Origin: JACJYC01 sp964558465
Lineage (GTDB): Bacteria; Bacteroidota; Bacteroidia; Chitinophagales; Saprospiraceae
Length of the DNA stretch: 64,000 bases
Assembly: GCA_964558465.1 (NCBI GenBank)
Contig: CAZLEF010000016.1
Coordinates: 1-64,000 of the forward strand
Reading direction: 5' to 3'
The position numbers and the translations under genes were made by a program. Shown in pieces: positions 23,986 through 33,830 of this stretch. How positions within the stretch are numbered: position 1 is the first letter of the stretch; each line of letters starts with the position of its first letter. The notes beneath the pieces were generated by a model, which was given only the letters and a program-made list of their open reading frames with translations, had not been told where the DNA came from and made no database searches.

Positions 23986-24824
23986 TAAAATTGGTGATAA
24001 AAATTAGCCAGGAAGGAATGGTTCATGGCTTTCATCGTTTGGGATTGCCGGATCTGGTACCAATTGAAGTCGTAGTTCAGACCGGCGCCCCAGCGGTCAT
24101 TGAATTGGTATTGGTATCCAAGGGATATAGCAGGGGCCAGGAATTTGCGCGGCCCGGCCCACTGGCTTTTATCGAAAAACCCGCCCGCGGGGGTTTTGCC
24201 GGTGGTGGATACGGTGTTGTCGTACGGCAGGCGGGTCAACAACGCGGCTACCGGCAGACGGGCGCCGGCCGTGAAGGCGTGATGGTCGTTCACCCGATGC
24301 TGAATCCAGGCTTCAGGGCTGATGCTAAGGGCGTTGAACATGCCGGCTGAGGTCCAGCCCTGCGGATAAAAGAGTTCGTTCATGATCCGTCCGCCCGCTG
24401 CAACCATAAAGGTGGATGCCTGGGTGGAAGGAATCTTGTAATACGCGCCCAGGGACAGGCGCCCCGACAAAAGCGTACCGCCTGCAGGAAATTTTTTGTC
24501 TTCGCTATTGCCTTCATCATCCTGCTCCTGGAAAAACAACGTACGGCCGGGATGGTATTTTGGCGAGGCGCCGCCCATCTTCAGGTCCAGATCCAGGGAG
24601 AACAAAAACCGGCCCGACTCCAGGTTATAGAACAACCGCAGGTTCTTGGGTTTGCTCCGGTAAATGAGCGGAGAAGTGTTTTTGTCCAGATAAGTAACAT
24701 TGCCGATACCCAGCGCCAGGCCAATCCTGTTTTGCGTGGGCATCCAGCGGCGCATCTCGGTGTCTTGCGCCCGGGTGATCAATGGGGTCATTAATAATGC
24801 AATGACCAGAAAATTCCATTTCAT
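23985..24824 (-). CDS. Outer membrane beta-barrel protein, unknown family
   Basis: A 279-residue protein with a cleavable signal peptide (about residues 1-19, ending ITRAQ). Alternating hydrophobic and polar residues in LRLFYNLESGRFLFSLDLDL, LSGRLSLGAYYKI and AISLGYQYQF, and a terminal aromatic residue in SFLANFYHQF, indicate a small outer membrane barrel. No specific family is recognised. It is cotranscribed and coupled with the S41 peptidase, so the two may act together at the cell surface. Confidence 0.7.
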   Translation of the reverse strand: MKWNFLVIALLMTPLITRAQDTEMRRWMPTQNRIGLALGIGNVTYLDKNTSPLIYRSKPKNLRLFYNLESGRFLFSLDLDLKMGGASPKYHPGRTLFFQEQDDEGNSEDKKFPAGGTLLSGRLSLGAYYKIPSTQASTFMVAAGGRIMNELFYPQGWTSAGMFNALSISPEAWIQHRVNDHHAFTAGARLPVAALLTRLPYDNTVSTTGKTPAGGFFDKSQWAGPRKFLAPAISLGYQYQFNDRWGAGLNYDFNWYQIRQSQTMKAMNHSFLANFYHQF

Positions 24825-25063
24825 GACTTTTTGTTTTTTTTACAAAGAACGGGTGAAGGCGCATTGAAATGCAAAAAATATCGGGTCCGGAAGGTCCGAC
24901 CCAATCCGCACAGACTCATTCGGGCTCACTGCCCTGGTTTTTGTCCCGCGCTCCAGATTTCCTCCAAAGGAGCCCTCTGGACATATCTCCAAATCTCTCA
25001 CTCCGCATTTAATGCATGGCAGATTGTACCGGGGAAGGTTCCCGACAGCAATAGCGTGAATTT

Positions 25064-26230
25064 TCAGACACTCAGGTTCCCGGCATTGACCTGCTCCAGG
25101 TATTCCGAGGGGGTCATGCCTGTTTTTTTCTTGAAAACGGCATAAAAAGAAGCCTTGGAACTAAAACCCGACTCCAGGGCGATGCCTAGCTGGTTAAGGT
25201 GTTTTTTGTGGGGGGAAAGCGCCTGGCTTTTGAATTCTTCCAACCGGTAGTCGTTGACAAGGTCAAAAAAATTACCCTTGTACCAAGTGTTGATGGCTTG
25301 AGATACCTGGTGGCGGGGCAATCCGGCGCTATCGGCGAGTTGGGTGAGGGTGAGGTCGTTGGCGAGGAAGAGTTTCCCGGATTCCAGCACGTCTTTTACT
25401 TTATGGAAGACTTCCTGTAATTGGGTTGCTTCCAAACCGGATTTTTTATACTTTTTTTCAATGTTTGGAGCGTCTTCAGGTTGGGGCGCGTTGGGTTCCT
25501 GCATGATCCCGAAAAGGACCGGTTGAGTGAGCGCTTTGTACGACAACCAATAAAAAAGTAAAACCACCCCGATAAAGTGAAAGCGGTACAGGCCGGATAG
25601 CAAGGGAATGCCCCAGATCCGCCCAAAAAAAACCAGGACGCCAAAAAAGGTAACGGCTGCCAGGAAGATCAGGAACTGTCGCAACCATCCCACACGAATG
25701 GCTTCGATGGAAGAAAATTCATCGGACCGCCTTTTTTCCTGGTGCAGGTAAAACAGCAGATTGCCGACGACAAATCCGATCTGCACGAACGATGAAAACT
25801 GATTGACCCAGCCGAAATCATCCTGCAAAACCTGGTCAAAAGCATCCAGGTAAGCTCGTTTGGTTTCAGCGTCTTGCAAAAAATAGGGGAACAGGCTGAT
25901 GAAAATGATAAGAAAGGGCACAAAAAGAGAAAATTTGACCCAGGTGTTCACCCGGGATCTCGTAAGTTGTTGTATAAATAAAAAGAACAGCGGCCCATAC
26001 AGTGAACCCAATACCCAGGATACCCGGCTCAGGTGCGGAAAGGCCAGAAAAAAATCCCGCTCATCAAAACCGACCAATACCAGATGGAAAGAAACGATCA
26101 GCAAGATAAGCCCCAGAATTTTATTGGCCGAAGGATTAACCTTGGACCGGATCAGCAACACCGCCAGAAAAATTCCCTGGATCGAAGCCGCCCCGTAAAG
26201 AATTTTTATGAACAGGACTTTGTCCAACAT
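25064..26230 (-). CDS. AraC-type regulator with N-terminal membrane domain
   Basis: A 388-residue one-component regulator. The first 230 residues form about seven membrane helices (for example GIFLAVLLIRSKVN and IGVVLLFYWLSYKAL), followed by a cytoplasmic linker (about 235-275). The C-terminal AraC domain (about 285-385) has two helix-turn-helix motifs, LTLTQLADSAGLPRHQVSQ and LNQLGIALESGFSSKASFY, with the usual FKKKTGMTPSEYLEQ ending. Membrane-embedded AraC proteins presumably sense an envelope or lipid signal. The closest targets on the same strand are the outer membrane protein and S41 peptidase genes. Confidence 0.85.
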   Translation of the reverse strand: MLDKVLFIKILYGAASIQGIFLAVLLIRSKVNPSANKILGLILLIVSFHLVLVGFDERDFFLAFPHLSRVSWVLGSLYGPLFFLFIQQLTRSRVNTWVKFSLFVPFLIIFISLFPYFLQDAETKRAYLDAFDQVLQDDFGWVNQFSSFVQIGFVVGNLLFYLHQEKRRSDEFSSIEAIRVGWLRQFLIFLAAVTFFGVLVFFGRIWGIPLLSGLYRFHFIGVVLLFYWLSYKALTQPVLFGIMQEPNAPQPEDAPNIEKKYKKSGLEATQLQEVFHKVKDVLESGKLFLANDLTLTQLADSAGLPRHQVSQAINTWYKGNFFDLVNDYRLEEFKSQALSPHKKHLNQLGIALESGFSSKASFYAVFKKKTGMTPSEYLEQVNAGNLSV

Positions 26231-26264
26231 GGATTTATTCGATTCAATACCCTTCCGTTCTTCC

Positions 26265-26756
26265 TCAATTCACCGACAATCCTTTAGCGATCACCCAGCC
26301 CTCTCGTCCGTCTATGCACCTGACTTTGTACCATTGCGGCACGTCGAATTGCCGGCCGTGTTCGTCGGTCATTTTGGTTTCCAGGATCACAACCTCTTCG
26401 TAGATCTTAAATTCCCGGGTCTTGGGGGCATCCGGTTCCGGTTTACCCTGAAGAGAAATGTTTTTCCGGGTGATATAACCGGTCGGACCAGCAGGCGGCT
26501 TTGCTTTTGGCGGCGCCGGAGCCTGCCCTTCGGCCTGGGCCTTCGGCGGGTTTTCCGGGGTGGCGCCTGGAGGTTGTTTTGTTTGTATTTTGGATGGATC
26601 TTGCGGTTTTTCCTCCGGTTGCGGCGCCACAGGGGCCGGTTTTTCGGCAACGGCGTTCTGCCCTGTTTCAGCGCCGGAGGACGGGCTGTTGGAACAACCC
26701 GTAACAGATATCGCGGCAATCAACATCATATACGGAAAAACAGTCCGGACGGTCAT
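26265..26756 (-). CDS. Proline-rich lipoprotein with SH3-like domain
   Basis: A 163-residue protein with a lipobox ending in Cys21 (VTGC). Residues about 22-95 form a low-complexity linker rich in Pro, Ala, Lys and Gln. Residues about 95-160 form a bacterial SH3-like fold, as in YITRKNISLQGKP, IYEEVVILETKM and WYKVRCIDGREGWVIAK. Such domains usually bind peptidoglycan or act as adaptors. The gene stands alone, 35 bases upstream of the AraC gene on the same strand. Confidence 0.75.
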   Translation of the reverse strand: MTVRTVFPYMMLIAAISVTGCSNSPSSGAETGQNAVAEKPAPVAPQPEEKPQDPSKIQTKQPPGATPENPPKAQAEGQAPAPPKAKPPAGPTGYITRKNISLQGKPEPDAPKTREFKIYEEVVILETKMTDEHGRQFDVPQWYKVRCIDGREGWVIAKGLSVN

Positions 26757-26837
26757 ATCAATTCATTGAGATAAGAAATACAGCTTTCGCAGCCAAAGAT
26801 CGGCATTTTCGACAAATGGAAATCCATCCAACGGTCA

Positions 26838-27734
26838 TCAATTATCCGGTTGCGGTAGTTTTTTCAGCCAGGCCGATAAAGCTGTGTTAAAGGCGCCGGG
26901 TTTTTCCATATTGCTCATATGCCCCGCTTCCGGGATCTTGATGTATTCGGCGCCGGGGATGTTTTGGTGCAAAAGGCCAGATATTTCCTGGAAATCCGGT
27001 AAATCCAGCGCTCCGATCAGGATAAGGGTGGGCGCCCTGATCGCATGCAACTGATCGATGCAAGGTGGGTTTAAAGGTATCAGCGGGTTTTTATGGATAA
27101 AATGCCACCCCGAATAGCCGCCGACTATTTCCTGAAGGCGTCCGGCCACTTCCTTATTCCGGCGGCTGGCCTCAAAAGTGGGGTGTTCCAACCACAATTG
27201 CAGGGCCTTGGGGATGCCTTCTTCCCGGGCAGCTTCATAAATATGCGCCATTGGGTAGTCCTTCATGGCGTACCCTTCCAGGACGCTGTCCACCAGGACC
27301 AATCCCAAAACCCGGTGTGGGAACGACAGGGCAAAACTGGTGGCTGCCCGGCCACCCAGGGATAAACCTACGATGACCGCTTTTTCAATTTTCAAAGCAT
27401 CCAGCAAGGCGGCCAGGTCTTCGTGGTGGGTATACGTTTCGTTTTCAACGGGCAGGTCCGACCTGCCGAATCCCCTGAGGTCGTATCGAATGACCGCGTG
27501 ATCTTTGGCAAAAAATGCCCACTGCTCATCCCACATCCGGGTATCCAGGCTAAACCCGTGGATGAATACTACCGGAACGCCCCGGCCTGCTTTTTCGAAA
27601 TAGATATTCGTCCTTTTGACAGCGATTCTCCCCATTTGCGAATTTGGCAATTTTGATAACTCCTTTGCCGGGTTACACGCTGCCGGTAAAAGGGCAAACA
27701 GCAAACCCCACCATTTCAAATTGCTTTTTTTCAT
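26838..27734 (-). CDS. Alpha/beta hydrolase lipoprotein
   Basis: A 298-residue alpha/beta-hydrolase-fold enzyme with a lipoprotein signal (lipobox ending in Cys20, AAC). The nucleophile elbow is GLSLGG (Ser), the oxyanion region is FIHGFSLD, the acid is in LIGALDLPDF, and the base is the His of EAGHMSNMEKP. It looks like an esterase or lactonase/haloperoxidase-type member; the substrate is unknown. Its start overlaps the stop of the transporter gene upstream by 4 bases (ATGA), which implies coupled translation. Together they could take up and process one compound. Confidence 0.85.
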   Translation of the reverse strand: MKKSNLKWWGLLFALLPAACNPAKELSKLPNSQMGRIAVKRTNIYFEKAGRGVPVVFIHGFSLDTRMWDEQWAFFAKDHAVIRYDLRGFGRSDLPVENETYTHHEDLAALLDALKIEKAVIVGLSLGGRAATSFALSFPHRVLGLVLVDSVLEGYAMKDYPMAHIYEAAREEGIPKALQLWLEHPTFEASRRNKEVAGRLQEIVGGYSGWHFIHKNPLIPLNPPCIDQLHAIRAPTLILIGALDLPDFQEISGLLHQNIPGAEYIKIPEAGHMSNMEKPGAFNTALSAWLKKLPQPDN

Positions 27735-28954
27735 GCCGCATTGACCGACTTATCCCTGAAAAACACCAGGAACAATACCAGCGCAGCCGCAGCAATACCC
27801 GCCGGTACCATCCACAACCCGAACCAGTTGGTCGCTCCGTCCGCCGCGGTATAATAATCCTTGACCTTGCCCGCGATGATGGAGCCGATGAACATGCCCA
27901 GGCCGTAAGTGGCCAGTGTGATGAGCCCCTGCGCCTGTGATTTGATCTGGATGCCCGCGCGCTGGTCGGTGTAGATCATCCCGGTGACAAAAAAGAAGTC
28001 ATAACAAATGCCGTGCAGCAATATGGCCGTGTACAACATCCAGACCGAACTGCCGGCATCGCCCACGCCAAAAAAAATGAACCGGGCAATCCAGGCCAGC
28101 AACCCGACGATCAGGATCTTTTTAACGCCGTAACGCGCATAGGCCAGCGGGAGCAAAAGCATGAATAGTACCTCGGCCACCTGCCCCAACGACATTTTGT
28201 TTTCGATGCCGAACGTGCTCGGGTCCTGGCTGGGAAAAGCCAGGGCATACGAATCGGTCAGCGACGGATTGGCCCAGGTGTAATAAAACGAAAGCGGAAT
28301 GCAAACGGCAATGGAAGAAATGAAAAAGATGGCAAACGACCGGTCTTTGAACAGCACAAACGCGTCTTTGCCGATAATCTGCCCGAAAGTGACCGGCCCC
28401 GTGGCTTTCGGCGGAGTATCCGGCAAAAAGAAGGAAAAAACACCGATCAACAGGGCCGCGCCCATCGCAATCTGGAAAATAGCCGCTTTATCCCCTACTC
28501 CGTAAAAACCAACCACATTCGTGATGAAGATCCAGGCCAGGGTGCCCCATACCCGGATGGACGGGAATTGTTTTTCCGGGTTGTCCATATTCCGCATGGC
28601 AATGGAACTGGTCAGCGCGATCGTGGGCGTGAAGGTCAGGCAGTATAACACCATCCCCCAAATGAAAAGGCCCGGGTCCTTGATCTGGGTCAGCCAGAAC
28701 AACAAAGCCGCCCCGATGAGGTTCAACACCCCCAGCACCCGTTGGGCGGAAAAAAACCGGTCGGCCAGCATGCCGATGAAAAACGGCGCGGCTATAGTTG
28801 CGATTGAAAACGCGGCGTAAGCCTGACCAACCTGGTCGCCCGTGGCGCCGAGCTGACTGATCATGTATTTGCTCATCTGTCCGTACCAGGCGCCCCAGAC
28901 GCAAAACTGGAGGAACATCATGAAGGAGAGTTGCAGGCGTAAGGTGATTTTCAT
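27731..28954 (-). CDS. MFS transporter of the nucleoside:proton symporter type
   Basis: A 407-residue, 12-helix permease. It starts MKITLRLQLSFMMFLQFCVW, followed by GAWYGQMSKYM, and has GQAYAAFSIATIAAPFFIGM and LADRFFSAQRVLG, which is the sequence style of the NHS family (nucleoside permeases such as NupG). Bacteroidetes carry many such proteins beside polysaccharide and nucleoside catabolism genes. The actual substrate may be a nucleoside or a modified sugar. It is coupled to the hydrolase downstream by a 4-base overlap. Confidence 0.8.
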   Translation of the reverse strand: MKITLRLQLSFMMFLQFCVWGAWYGQMSKYMISQLGATGDQVGQAYAAFSIATIAAPFFIGMLADRFFSAQRVLGVLNLIGAALLFWLTQIKDPGLFIWGMVLYCLTFTPTIALTSSIAMRNMDNPEKQFPSIRVWGTLAWIFITNVVGFYGVGDKAAIFQIAMGAALLIGVFSFFLPDTPPKATGPVTFGQIIGKDAFVLFKDRSFAIFFISSIAVCIPLSFYYTWANPSLTDSYALAFPSQDPSTFGIENKMSLGQVAEVLFMLLLPLAYARYGVKKILIVGLLAWIARFIFFGVGDAGSSVWMLYTAILLHGICYDFFFVTGMIYTDQRAGIQIKSQAQGLITLATYGLGMFIGSIIAGKVKDYYTAADGATNWFGLWMVPAGIAAAALVLFLVFFRDKSVNAA

Positions 28955-29101
28955 GTTCAGATGAAGGTTGAAGGTTAAAGTGGTTTTTCAAGGGAAGGTA
29001 ACGACCCTTTCGGCAGGCAAGTTACAAAAAAGCCTATGTATTTCAAGCTCCTCCCGACGGATCGGATACGAGGTCAGGGATACGAACGAACGGGCCACCG
29101 C

Positions 29102-31063
29102 TCACTTGTACCCCCTGGTGTATACCGTCCGGTTGGTGGCAGCCGTGCCGCCCAGCACACCCTCACGGCTGGTTTCCACCACCAGTGTGGGCTCCCACGG
29201 CGTTTCGGTCGGGGGCGCCAGCCATAGAGTTTGGATTACTTTCTGTCGGCCCCACTGCCCTGTTCCGGGGTCCTGGAAAGGATACAGGGTGGTAATAACC
29301 AACCGGTTGCTCTCCCAAACCGTAGTCGACGCCAGATCGGGGTCCGTACGCCCCATTTGGATTGCATTCTTTGTCTCCGAACCGTCCAGTGCAAACCGAT
29401 AACGCACCGGAGGCTGTAACTCTCTGGGGGTAAAGACGACCCTTTCTATTTCCAGCCGGTCAGGTGTGTGGTTGATCGATATCTTGTCGCCCCAGCCACT
29501 GCCCAGGGTCGGTACAACCGGTGGAGCCGACCTGCCCAACGGCGACCTCGTTTCCAATACGGCTGTGGACCACGAACCGGAAAAATCCGGATCGGGCAGG
29601 GCTTCGGAGCGGCTACCCGGCGGTTGGCGATCTGTGCGGGAATAAACGGGTGTCAGGCTGCCTGCGCCTTTTGCCGGCGGCAGATACGGATCAGGCGCGT
29701 TAGCCGGCACTCTCGGATAATCTGCCAGGGATTTTTCATACTCCCTCACCATGCCGTCCATAATGCCGATCACCCAGGGATAATGATCCTTGACGTCAAT
29801 CTCTTCAAGGGGGTCGGCACGGAGGTCGAACAGCCGTACCAGGTTGCCCGGTTCGGGGTCTGGCAATTCGGTCTGAAAATGGTACCACAATTTCCAATCG
29901 CGCCATTTTACGGCCATCACCTGGCCTGCCCAGTTCATAAAAATCGAACCTTCCCGGTTGGAATGGTTTTGTTTGCCTTCCAGGAACGGCAACTGGTTCA
30001 CACTTTCCATAGCCCGGTCGGTCGGCACGATTTGAGGAGCGCCAGCCGCCGCAGCGATTGTAGCAAACAGATCCGTTTCGTGAACGACCTCGTTGGAAAT
30101 CCGCCCGGCTGGTAACTTGCCGGGCCAGCGAATCACACAAGGGGTGCGAACGCCGCCTTCCAGTGCCGAATTGTAATAACCCCGCCACGGGCCTGATGTT
30201 CCCCGCCAGGGGCGCCGCATCTCGGCGCCGTTGTCGGAACACCAGATGACAATGGTTTGGTTTTCAATTTTCAGCCGTTTCAGGGCTTCAAGGATCAACC
30301 CGGTATTGTAGTCGACATCCGCCATAGCGTCGCCCATATCTCCGGCGCCGGTAACGCCGGCCTTGTCGGGATGCGGCAATGCTGGAAAATGGACCTGGGT
30401 CATCGGATAATATACAAAAAAGGGTCGCCCTGACCGGGTGTGTTTTTCCATAAAGGCGACCGCTCGTTCGGCAGCTTCCCGATCGAGGGTACGCCGGGTT
30501 GTCAGGTCGAACGGTTTTACCTTTCGGGAAGGTGTACCGGCCGTTCCCTCCCAGATATAAGGTTCGGGCTGCCGGGTTGGATCAAACCCGTCGAATGCGG
30601 TAAACTGGGCGACATGGCTCGTGCCGGGAATTCCGTACCATTCGTCAAACCCTTGGTGGGTGGGCTCTCGTTTCCCCGCCCAGTCGGGGCCGCCCAGATC
30701 CCACTTGCCAAAAAGCCCTGTTGCATACCCAATGGATTGAAGCGCTTCGGGTATCGTTACTTCCCACAATGTGAGGCCTGAAAAGTAATTCTCACCGGTG
30801 CGGGTCGCATAACGGCCGGTCATAATCGCCGCCCGTGAGGGGACGCAGGAATACTCTACGTTAAAATTGGTCAGGCGGATGCCCTCGTCCCCGATCCGGT
30901 CGATATTTGGGGTGGGGACGCCCCTTACCCCGCCATAAGCGCCGACTTCTCCGGTCCCCAGATTATCCGGAAAGATCAGGACGATATTGGGTCTGCGTTG
31001 TGCATGCGCCGGTAAGACAAACAGGAAAAACAGGAGCAACGGGCACAAGGTGTGTTTTTTCAT
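29102..31063 (-). CDS. Secreted arylsulfatase (type I sulfatase)
   Basis: A 653-residue sulfatase with a signal peptide (about 1-21, ending AHAQ). The consensus C-x-P-x-R is YSCVPSRAAIMTGR with Cys73 as the residue converted to formylglycine. The first metal site reads FPDNLGTGEVGAYGG (Asp33 followed by Asn34, where many family members have a second Asp), and WCSDNGAEMRR supplies later metal ligands. A C-terminal extension beyond about residue 520 has a beta-rich domain of unknown role. It would remove sulfate from carbohydrate or aromatic substrates. Neighbouring glycosidase and transporter genes on the same strand suggest breakdown of sulfated polymers. No SusC/SusD pair is present. Confidence 0.85.
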   Translation of the reverse strand: MKKHTLCPLLLFFLFVLPAHAQRRPNIVLIFPDNLGTGEVGAYGGVRGVPTPNIDRIGDEGIRLTNFNVEYSCVPSRAAIMTGRYATRTGENYFSGLTLWEVTIPEALQSIGYATGLFGKWDLGGPDWAGKREPTHQGFDEWYGIPGTSHVAQFTAFDGFDPTRQPEPYIWEGTAGTPSRKVKPFDLTTRRTLDREAAERAVAFMEKHTRSGRPFFVYYPMTQVHFPALPHPDKAGVTGAGDMGDAMADVDYNTGLILEALKRLKIENQTIVIWCSDNGAEMRRPWRGTSGPWRGYYNSALEGGVRTPCVIRWPGKLPAGRISNEVVHETDLFATIAAAAGAPQIVPTDRAMESVNQLPFLEGKQNHSNREGSIFMNWAGQVMAVKWRDWKLWYHFQTELPDPEPGNLVRLFDLRADPLEEIDVKDHYPWVIGIMDGMVREYEKSLADYPRVPANAPDPYLPPAKGAGSLTPVYSRTDRQPPGSRSEALPDPDFSGSWSTAVLETRSPLGRSAPPVVPTLGSGWGDKISINHTPDRLEIERVVFTPRELQPPVRYRFALDGSETKNAIQMGRTDPDLASTTVWESNRLVITTLYPFQDPGTGQWGRQKVIQTLWLAPPTETPWEPTLVVETSREGVLGGTAATNRTVYTRGYK

Positions 31064-31100
31064 CGGTCTGTTTATTTTGTTACTATCTATTCACCTTTAT

Positions 31101-33710
31101 TCATTGAATCATCAGACTAATGATCCCCACCCCGTGAGCTTCCTTCAACGCGGATACCGGAAGCCCCGGACCAATGGAAATCTGTATGCCTTCGATCTCT
31201 TCGACCCTTACCTGACCGTCTCTTTCGCCGGAGGAGAAATAATACGGCAAAAAAGTAGGATAGGGTCGGGGCATGGTAACGGTCTTTACTTTTTTCAAAT
31301 CTTCGATCGGAATCTCGTATTCCTTCAGCTCTTTTCCAATTGTAATGATCTTCCCGTATGCGTTTCCGTCTTTGGCAATCAACGCGATCTGAACGGGTTT
31401 AGCAGCGCCGTCGAGCGACCTGGCTTTCAACACCATCAATTTCTTCCCGGACAGGTTTGCCCTCAAAGGGTCTATTTTTTCATTCACATAATACCGCGCG
31501 CTGTAATCATGGATGACAGGGCCGTTCAGGTTTTCGTTATCCTCCTGAAAGAGTTGATTGATCCTGATCTGGTATTCCGCTTCATTTAAAAGATCTGTCG
31601 GGACCAATTTTGAATCTCTGGCCCAACGGGTGAAGGACAGGCCGCTCCAGTCCTCCTGCGCATTGAACAAATAGATGGGTTGCGTTTTCCCGATCACCCG
31701 CACACGGTAAGGATTGCGGTCATAAAAATCCCAATGAAAGGGAAGTCCGGGTTTACCTGCTGGAAAGGTTTCCGGTTGATTCCCATTTTTCACAAGGATG
31801 TAGTAGGTGAGAAACCCCTGGTTCATCAGTTCCCGGGGGATCTCGGCCGTATACGTGAAGCCGTTTTTACGTTGCATGTCGATCAGTTGCCAGTTGAACC
31901 CGCTGGTCACCTGGAGCTGAACCGTCCTTTCAGGATCGGGACTGATGACCTGCGCCTCAACGGAGAGCGGCTCATCCGCCAGAGCAAAACCGGGGTGTTT
32001 ATGTACCAGCCAGGTTTTATCCACCGAAGGGGCAGGCGCCTGAAATTCATTCAACCTGATATTTTGCCAGGTATCCTGTGCATCCCATCCGGTTGTCCGG
32101 CCGGTTTTTACAAGCAGATACGCGCCGGGCCGGATCCTGAATTTTCCATTGGAAACCTCCGGCTGGTCCTGGTTACCATTGTTGAGCGGCTTGATGCTGA
32201 AGTTTTCGCCGAGGTCATCCAGGCGGATTTCCATGCTGTTGGTATTCCATTGCACAACCGCCACCTTTTTCTCAAGGCTGTTGCGGCCGTATGGATTGTC
32301 AACGATCAATGCATCGGGCATGACCTCCAGCCGCCATACCCCGCTTTCGAGCCGATCCAGAAAATAGGCGCCGGTCCCCTGGTATTCCACCACCGGCGAA
32401 CGCCCATGGCCGGCAATATGATCAAGCCGGGATGCATCAGCCGGTGGAACATCGGTGCTGTTGGTATAAAAATATTTCTCCGGCACATTGAACAGCGCGA
32501 GATCCTGTCCGTAATCCACTGCAAACCCGTCGAAGCGGATATTTCCGGGATAAGGCCCAAAATCCTTGTACATGGGAATGCGATGGAATATTTCAGAACA
32601 GATCTTCAGGCTGAGCGCTTTGTCCGGCGTATATGCCAGATTCATATGGTGGGTATTGTACTCGGTATTGACATCCGCTAAAAACATGGGATCATAGGAG
32701 AAATGGGCGGCCACCTGAATACCTGCTTTTCGAAATGAACGGGCCATGGCAGGATAAATATAGGATTTCCCGATATCTGCCGCGTCAAATTCATACACCA
32801 GCCGGGCGCCCTTATATTTCTTGATGGTTGCGTCAAACGGAATACGGTAATCATCCACATTGGGCAAAAAATTTCCGGACAATTCCTTTTGATAACCCAG
32901 TCCGGTTGGATACCATTGAAAAGTACCTCCCTGTATGCCGGCCTTGAAATAATCCTCTGCCAGATGCACACTGTGGCTGATGTTGTAAAAGACCGGTTTT
33001 TTATATCCGGTTTTTCGGACGGCATCCACCATACGTTGAATAAATGCAGTTACATCTGCCGGTTTTTCGCGATGATGGGGCTCGTTGCTGATCTCGATGG
33101 CAATGAGGTGCGGGTCGTCCTTATAGGCTGTCCTTGTATAAGGATTTACATGGTTCATGAATTGGTACAAATAATTCTCCTGGGCCTTGATAGCCCCGGG
33201 GTCGGTCAGGCAGGCGCCCTTCCCGTATCTGGCGGAAAACCCGGGAGTCGGTTCGTCCGGTTCCGGCCAGCCGTTCCCCCAAAAGGCAATGGGCGTCAAA
33301 ACATAGTTGATCTTCCTTTCAGCAAGCTTTTTTAATAAATAATCAAACGCATGAAGGTGTTCATTAAATAACAGATTGCCCAGTGTGTCGCTTATTTCCG
33401 TATCCCATACATGGACCCGGTACAGATCGAAACCCAATCTGGAGAAATGGTATACATCCTGATCGATCGCCGTCAACGGATCAATGCCCAATTTCAGCGC
33501 CGACCGGTAGGCATGTGCAAAAGGAACGGTATAGTTGACCCCGAATCCCTTTATTTCTTCCCGGCTGCCTTCCCACCGCATGACGCCGGCGTCGTCCACA
33601 AAAACGCCGTTTTCGCCCGGTGGATCCGCTACTTGCGCATACCCCGCCCGGCCGGTGAATAAAATGATGAATATCAGCTTCAAAAGGAATGAACGATCCA
33701 TGGTTGGCAT
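31101..33710 (-). CDS. Secreted glycosidase of clan GH-A (GH5-like) with accessory beta domains
   Basis: An 869-residue secreted enzyme with a signal peptide (about 1-25, ending GYAQ). The catalytic TIM barrel covers about residues 45-420. LIAIEISNEPHHREK carries the acid/base Glu in the clan A NEP signature, and RLVYEFDAADIG carries the likely nucleophile Glu. FSRLGFDLYRVHVWD and TPIAFWGNGWPEPDE are typical barrel-front loops. The remaining half is beta-rich, probably carbohydrate-binding modules. It lies 37 bases upstream of the sulfatase gene, so one transcript is likely. The exact GH family and polysaccharide are not clear; a plant- or algal-type sulfated substrate is inference. Confidence 0.8.
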   Translation of the reverse strand: MPTMDRSFLLKLIFIILFTGRAGYAQVADPPGENGVFVDDAGVMRWEGSREEIKGFGVNYTVPFAHAYRSALKLGIDPLTAIDQDVYHFSRLGFDLYRVHVWDTEISDTLGNLLFNEHLHAFDYLLKKLAERKINYVLTPIAFWGNGWPEPDEPTPGFSARYGKGACLTDPGAIKAQENYLYQFMNHVNPYTRTAYKDDPHLIAIEISNEPHHREKPADVTAFIQRMVDAVRKTGYKKPVFYNISHSVHLAEDYFKAGIQGGTFQWYPTGLGYQKELSGNFLPNVDDYRIPFDATIKKYKGARLVYEFDAADIGKSYIYPAMARSFRKAGIQVAAHFSYDPMFLADVNTEYNTHHMNLAYTPDKALSLKICSEIFHRIPMYKDFGPYPGNIRFDGFAVDYGQDLALFNVPEKYFYTNSTDVPPADASRLDHIAGHGRSPVVEYQGTGAYFLDRLESGVWRLEVMPDALIVDNPYGRNSLEKKVAVVQWNTNSMEIRLDDLGENFSIKPLNNGNQDQPEVSNGKFRIRPGAYLLVKTGRTTGWDAQDTWQNIRLNEFQAPAPSVDKTWLVHKHPGFALADEPLSVEAQVISPDPERTVQLQVTSGFNWQLIDMQRKNGFTYTAEIPRELMNQGFLTYYILVKNGNQPETFPAGKPGLPFHWDFYDRNPYRVRVIGKTQPIYLFNAQEDWSGLSFTRWARDSKLVPTDLLNEAEYQIRINQLFQEDNENLNGPVIHDYSARYYVNEKIDPLRANLSGKKLMVLKARSLDGAAKPVQIALIAKDGNAYGKIITIGKELKEYEIPIEDLKKVKTVTMPRPYPTFLPYYFSSGERDGQVRVEEIEGIQISIGPGLPVSALKEAHGVGIISLMIQ

Positions 33711-33764
33711 TTTTAGTATCTTTTATTGACCCGAATCAAATATCCACCGCGCGGCGGCTTCCAA

Positions 33765-33830
33765 CATCTGCCATCCAGTATCCGACATCGAGCGTCGAGC
33801 ATCCAGCGTCGAGCATCCAGCATCCAGCAT
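33765..33830. repeat. Word repeat 'gagcatccagc', abutting the hutI stop
   Basis: Imperfect units gcatccagc, gtcgagcatccagc and catccagtatccgacatcg occur in tandem up to the hutI stop codon. The same words recur at 39191-39250 and 61265-61289. Confidence 0.6.
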
